Source: a bacterium (GTDB lineage: Bacteria > Desulfobacterota_D > UBA1144). Taken from it: a stretch of 10,333 nucleotides of DNA. Of this stretch, positions 6,815 to 10,333 are shown one piece after another. Numbering within the stretch: the first letter of the stretch is position 1; each line of letters starts with the position of its first letter. The stretch is taken from assembly GCA_002697665.2 (NCBI GenBank), contig NZXA02000036.1, positions 1 through 10,333 of the forward strand, read 5' to 3'. Position numbers and translations under genes: made by a program. The notes below the pieces were generated by a model. It worked only from the letters and a program-made list of their open reading frames with translations. It made no database searches and was not told the DNA's origin.

Positions 6815-7164
6815 TCTTTCAGCCATTCTTGTATCCAATCTTTTAAATCGGGTTCGATTAGTATTTCTGTTTTCTTTTCTTTTTTTGGTGAACTGAAAAA
6901 TAATTTCATCCCACTTATTTTTGAAGCTTTTTCAATTTCTCGTTTTTTTTCGGGGCCTGATATGTATCCCCTTTTACATTGAACGCCAAACCAAGTTCTA
7001 TTTTTTTTCTTAATATCGTAAATACCAAAAACTATATCCGCAGTTCCCTTACTACCTCTGCTTTCAATAGAGTAAAACTTTAAATTTTTAAATGTTTCTA
7101 ATATTTCTTGAATATAGGAGTTTGATTTTTTTTCAAATATATATCCTTTTCTGTACTGTGACAT
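6811..7164 (-). CDS. Hjc-like PD-(D/E)XK nuclease, possible Holliday junction resolvase
   Basis: A 117-residue basic protein. The pattern matches archaeal Hjc-type resolvases: RKGYIFEKK near the N-terminus (E11), then [12 protein letters not shown] (S35-F46, with D43), then VQCKRG (Q62-K64). This is the E, S, D, (E/Q)xK layout of the PD-(D/E)XK nuclease superfamily. Hjc normally has ExK; here Glu is replaced by Gln, a variant known in Mrr-type members of the superfamily. The C-terminus ([14 protein letters not shown]) is amphipathic and could help form a dimer. The start is supported by GGGGAG five bases before ATG. It is convergent with yebC and divergent from the histidine phosphatase gene at 7240. 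Substrate is not proven: resolvase, repair or restriction-type nuclease are all possible. Confidence 0.75.
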   Translation of the reverse strand: MSQYRKGYIFEKKSNSYIQEILETFKNLKFYSIESRGSKGTADIVFGIYDIKKKNRTWFGVQCKRGYISGPEKKREIEKASKISGMKLFFSSPKKEKKTEILIEPDLKDWIQEWLKD

Positions 7165-7239
7165 AAATACTCCCCAAGTTCATAATAATCAATACTGAGA
7201 AAATTTATAGTATGAATTATGTTATTCTATGATTTGTAG

Positions 7240-7848
7240 ATGGAAATAAAACTTGTTCGTCACTGTGAAACTGAATGGAATAGATTAGAAAAATGCCAAG
7301 GTGTTAGTGATATTTGTTTGAATGCCAATGGTATTAAGCAATCAAACTTATTAAAAGAATGTTTTAGTAATTTAAATATTGATCTTATATTTTCTAGTGA
7401 TTTGCAAAGAGCTATGCAAACATCAGAGGCGATAAATAATTCCCCAACCCGCAAAATAGAAAAAAGTAAAAAATTGAGAGAGATGAATCAAGGGGACTTT
7501 GAAGGGTTAACTTTTTCTTTTTTAAGAGAAAATCATGGTGATGATTTAAAAAGTTGGAGAGAAAATCCTAAGGATTTTAGAATCCCGAATGGGGAGACTT
7601 TGGGCGAGGTTCAATCCAGAATGATAAATTTTATAGAAGATGTTGTTAATAATTTTCATATACTGAAAAATATAGTAATTGTCTCACATAATTTGGCCAT
7701 ATCGTCATTAATTTGCTACTATTTAAAAAAAGATTTGAGAGATTTTACGACTTTTAAGATTGATTCTGCTTCAATTAGTACGTTAATATATGAGGATAAA
7801 AAAATTAAAGTTTTGGAATTGAACAATACAGAGCACTTAATAAAATGA
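7240..7848 (+). CDS. Histidine phosphatase family protein (phosphoglycerate-mutase-like)
   Basis: 202 aa. The N-terminal catalytic motif is LVRHCETEWN (5-14) with H8 as the phospho-accepting histidine; the usual RHG glycine is Cys (C9). Other active-site residues are R57 in SSDLQRA, E81 in LREMNQGDFEG (the proton donor region) and the second histidine H150 in VIVSHNLAIS. This fits the broad-specificity phosphatase, alpha-ribazole phosphatase or phosphoglycerate mutase-like group. No cobalamin genes are visible, so I do not assign CobC. The start at 7240 fits the family start exactly (motif within eight residues); there is no Shine-Dalgarno. The last four bases, ATGA, overlap the argS start, indicating translational coupling. 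First gene of a three-gene run. Confidence 0.93.
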   Translation: MEIKLVRHCETEWNRLEKCQGVSDICLNANGIKQSNLLKECFSNLNIDLIFSSDLQRAMQTSEAINNSPTRKIEKSKKLREMNQGDFEGLTFSFLRENHGDDLKSWRENPKDFRIPNGETLGEVQSRMINFIEDVVNNFHILKNIVIVSHNLAISSLICYYLKKDLRDFTTFKIDSASISTLIYEDKKIKVLELNNTEHLIK

Positions 7849-9464
7849 TTAAAAAAATTATCAAAGAAAAAATTTATCAAACTGTAAATACGCTATATAG
7901 CGATTTACAAATTAATACCTCTGATATAGATATTGTCGAATCTAAAAAAATAGAACACGGAGATTATGCGACTAACTTTTGTATGAAATTTTCAAAAACT
8001 TTAAATCAGAAACCGATTGATCTGGCAGAATTAATAGTCGATGAAATAAAAAAAAACGATGATTTTTTTGATAATGTTGATTTCATAAAGCCAGGCTTTA
8101 TAAATTTCAAAGTAAAAGCTTCAATTTTTAATGATACTTTATTAAATATATATAGAACGATTGATAGTTACGGATCAGGAGATACAAAAAAAGGCAAAAT
8201 ACTTTTAGAGTATGTATCCGCGAATCCAACAGGTTTTTTACATCTTGGCCATTTAAGGAATGCGGCGGTTGGAGATTCTATTTGTAGAATATTAAGATTC
8301 TATGGCCATGATGTTGATAGCGAATATTATATAAACGATTTTGGTAATCAAATTAAGCTTTTAGGAAAATCATTGGGTATAAGAGTGAGGAATTTACATG
8401 GTGAAAACATTGAAATGCCTGAAGACGCATATTTGGGTGACTATCTAGTTGATATTGCAAAAAAATATAGCTCAGAATTTTCTCAAGATTCACTTGATTC
8501 TGATAAGTTAGAGAATTATGCAAAAGATTATTTATTACAAGAAATTAAGAATGATTTAGCAAGTATCAATATTAAGTTTGATAATTGGTATTCTGAAAGT
8601 AAATCAATTCACAATTCAGGCTTATTAGATGAAATTTTGGATAAATTAAGCGACTTGAATGTTCTATATGATAAAGATGATGCTAAGTGGATCAAAACAT
8701 CTGAATATGGAGATTCTAATGACTGGGTATTAATAAAGAGTGATAAAAGTTCAACATATTTCTTAAGTGATATAGCCTATCATTATGATAAATTTAATAG
8801 AGGATATGACAAAGTTATAAATGTATGGGGTTCCGATCATCATAGCCATGTCTCTCGTCTAAAAGCTTCGATGAATTCTTTAAATAATAAAGAAAAAAAT
8901 TTATATTTTGTTATGATACAGTTTGTTAGACTTCTTAAAGATGGAAAAGATATCTCAATGTCCAAAAGATCTGGGCAGTATACGACAATAAAAGACTTGC
9001 TTTCACTTGTAGACAATGATGTTGTCAGATTCATGATGGTTACAAGAAGTTCAGATACTCATTTCGATTTTGATCTTGACCAGTGCCTTAAGGACTCAGA
9101 CGAAAATCCCGTTTTTTATATACAATATGCTAATGCCAGAATTAATAGTATTATTAAAAAATCTGGTATTAAAGACCTATCAACCCAAAATCTGGATGTA
9201 ATTGACTCAATAAAAGAGGTTGGATTAATTAAAGCAGTGATTGATTTTGAAGACGTAATTAAAGACTCGGCTGAAAATCTTGCTCCTCATAAATTAACTT
9301 TTTATTTACAGAATTTAGCTAAAGAATTTCATTCATATTATAAATCTACTAAAATTTTAAATAACGACAAATTAATGACAAGACTAATACTTATAACAAC
9401 CATTAAATCAGTTCTTTCTAATGGCCTTAGCTTGCTTGGAGTATCTTCACCGGAGGAAATGTAG
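7845..9464 (+). CDS. argS: Arginyl-tRNA synthetase
   Basis: Class I aminoacyl-tRNA synthetase charging tRNA-Arg in the cytoplasm. At 539 aa it is shorter than E. coli ArgS (577). Order: the N-terminal ArgRS-specific domain (about 1-95, HGDYATNFCMKFSKTL and FIKPGFINF), the catalytic Rossmann core with SANPTGFLHLGHLRNAAVGD (HIGH-type signature H133-H136), EYYINDFGNQI (160-170), GSDHHSHV (329-336) and the KMSKS-equivalent MSKRSG (372-377). The C-terminal helical DALR anticodon-binding domain follows (NPVFYIQYANARI from 421, LAPHKLTFYLQNLAKEFHSYY near 479-499). The ATG overlaps the upstream stop (ATGA). All signature motifs are present. The last codons, ATG TAG, directly follow a GGAGGAA that may serve the next gene. 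Confidence 0.98.
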   Translation: MIKKIIKEKIYQTVNTLYSDLQINTSDIDIVESKKIEHGDYATNFCMKFSKTLNQKPIDLAELIVDEIKKNDDFFDNVDFIKPGFINFKVKASIFNDTLLNIYRTIDSYGSGDTKKGKILLEYVSANPTGFLHLGHLRNAAVGDSICRILRFYGHDVDSEYYINDFGNQIKLLGKSLGIRVRNLHGENIEMPEDAYLGDYLVDIAKKYSSEFSQDSLDSDKLENYAKDYLLQEIKNDLASINIKFDNWYSESKSIHNSGLLDEILDKLSDLNVLYDKDDAKWIKTSEYGDSNDWVLIKSDKSSTYFLSDIAYHYDKFNRGYDKVINVWGSDHHSHVSRLKASMNSLNNKEKNLYFVMIQFVRLLKDGKDISMSKRSGQYTTIKDLLSLVDNDVVRFMMVTRSSDTHFDFDLDQCLKDSDENPVFYIQYANARINSIIKKSGIKDLSTQNLDVIDSIKEVGLIKAVIDFEDVIKDSAENLAPHKLTFYLQNLAKEFHSYYKSTKILNNDKLMTRLILITTIKSVLSNGLSLLGVSSPEEM

Positions 9465-9469
9465 TAACT

Positions 9470-10255
9470 TTGAATTTAATATCTTTATTAACTGAAAATT
9501 TACATATTCTATATATTTCTGTATCACTTGTCTTAGTTTTGTATTTCATAATTGCTAATATTTTTAAATTCAAAAACCAGGATAATATAATTTTTCAGAA
9601 TGCAAAAAGTGCAACTAAGAACCCCTTAGGATATAAGGATAAAACAATGTTATCAAATCTATACAAGGATTGGTGGTGTTTTTTAATTGCACCTTTAGAA
9701 CAAAAATTAATTGCCAATAAAGTATCGCCTAATTTCTTAACAGTCTTATCTTTATTCTTTTCAATTTTGACTGCTGTACTATATTTTTATGGATTAATAT
9801 TTTTGGCATCAATTTTCTTACTAGCTGGCTCAACTTTTGATATGTTAGATGGGAGAATTGCTAGAATAACAAATAATCAATCTGATATTGGCTCTTTTCT
9901 TGATAGCGTTTTAGATAGATTATGTGAATCTGTGGTTATGATTGGAATTTTCCTTTTTTATTATCCAAATCCTTTTTCTATAATTTTAATGTTTACAGTG
10001 ATTTTTAGCCTTACCGTCAGTTATGTAAAATCAGCAGCAGATAATCTTGGTTTAAAATCTAATGTTGGTTTGATGCAAAGAGCTGATAGAGTGGTTTATT
10101 TAGGCATTGGTGGGATTATAAATGGAATATTAGAATATTTTTCATTAATAATTTTTTCTCAGGAGGATCTAGTTTTTAAACTTACTATTATACTAATAAC
10201 TCTATTCTCGTTCTCTACAACTATTCAAAGAATTTTATATGCAATTAAAAAATAA
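9470..10255 (+). CDS. CDP-alcohol phosphatidyltransferase, phosphatidylinositol-phosphate-synthase-like
   Basis: A 261-aa integral membrane enzyme that joins a CDP-diacylglycerol-type donor to an alcohol. The family signature D-x2-D-G-x2-A-R-x8-G-x3-D-x3-D is complete: D124, D127, G128, A131, R132, G141, D145, D149. Hydrophobic segments at about 12-33, 88-122, 152-185 and 208-252 fit several transmembrane helices; residues about 34-87 form a soluble juxtamembrane part. YVKSAADNLG followed by VGLMQRADRV (about 185-208) resembles inositol-phosphate-type members (PIP and archaetidylinositol-phosphate synthases) more than PgsA or PssA, but the alcohol is not proven. The start is TTG at 9470, 5 bp after argS; GGAGG (9452-9456) lies 13 bp upstream, farther than usual, so the start is uncertain. 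Third gene of the operon; its stop abuts the rplS stop. Confidence 0.9.
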   Translation: MNLISLLTENLHILYISVSLVLVLYFIIANIFKFKNQDNIIFQNAKSATKNPLGYKDKTMLSNLYKDWWCFLIAPLEQKLIANKVSPNFLTVLSLFFSILTAVLYFYGLIFLASIFLLAGSTFDMLDGRIARITNNQSDIGSFLDSVLDRLCESVVMIGIFLFYYPNPFSIILMFTVIFSLTVSYVKSAADNLGLKSNVGLMQRADRVVYLGIGGIINGILEYFSLIIFSQEDLVFKLTIILITLFSFSTTIQRILYAIKK

Positions 10256-10333
10256 TTATTTGTTACTTTCTTTAATTCTTGAGGCCTTTTTTGAAAGTCC
10301 TCTGATATAGTAAAGCTTTGCTCTACGAACTCT
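10256..10333 (-). CDS. rplS: 50S ribosomal protein L19, C-terminal end (partial)
   Basis: Read on the minus strand, 25 codons and a TAA end this frame: RVRRAKLYYIRGLSKKASRI, then KESNK. This matches the L19 C-terminus (E. coli [21 protein letters not shown]). L19 lies at the 30S-50S interface. The 5' part is outside the window. The rplS stop (10258-10256) directly abuts the phosphatidyltransferase stop (10253-10255) with no bases between. Confidence 0.93.
   Translation of the reverse strand, partial: RVRRAKLYYIRGLSKKASRIKESNK

Noticed and set aside
7165..7239. Divergent promoters between the nuclease and the histidine phosphatase
   Set aside because: TATAGT (7206-7211) and TATTCT (7223-7228) are possible -10 elements, but I found no convincing -35 at correct spacing on either strand, so I do not list them as features.

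Overview
The window is AT-rich bacterial DNA, roughly 30% GC by eye. Genes are densely packed, intergenic gaps are short, stop codons abut or overlap, and everything except the lysine-rich tail is core or housekeeping type. The C-terminal part of the Ppx protein (NLSDANWR, then SFLR and a GI-x2-AER-type stretch) and the Rho RNA-binding domain ([11 protein letters not shown]) look alphaproteobacterial to me. My best guess is a streamlined, low-GC, probably pelagic alphaproteobacterium; this is inference from remembered family patterns, not a search. I see no phage, insertion sequence, CRISPR array, tRNA or rRNA.

Layout. Positions 1-214 (+) hold the end of a lysine/alanine-rich basic protein built on a 48-bp tandem repeat. 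It converges with rho (258-1577, -), which has a well-formed sigma70-type promoter at 1631-1659. Upstream of rho on the same strand is ppx (1725-3185, -). The 274-bp gap between ppx and the divergent ppk (3460-5961, +) is not empty: it holds a decayed sixA-type histidine phosphatase and a compact ppk promoter with an 11-bp-period direct repeat. The ppk frame continues without a stop into a complete arsenate-reductase-like (low-molecular-weight tyrosine phosphatase fold) domain, which has its own embedded Shine-Dalgarno and ATG. yebC (6068-6814, +) follows. Its stop codon interlocks with that of a small Hjc-like PD-(D/E)XK nuclease on the other strand (6811-7164, -). A rightward operon then runs histidine phosphatase (7240-7848), argS (7845-9464, ATGA overlap) and a CDP-alcohol phosphatidyltransferase (9470-10255). 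The last stop abuts the end of rplS (10256-10333, -).

How the genes work together. The most coherent functional block is polyphosphate and phosphate metabolism: ppk makes polyphosphate, ppx degrades it, and two phosphatase-type modules (the sixA remnant and the ArsC-like domain) sit inside the same locus. The yebC/nuclease pair is notable because yebC in many bacteria neighbours the Holliday-junction resolvase gene ruvC; here the neighbour is an archaeal-type resolvase-like nuclease. The most novel candidate system is the PPK1-ArsC frame. It needs confirming first, because one extra G in a GGGG run at 5492-5495 would split it into two ordinary tandem genes.
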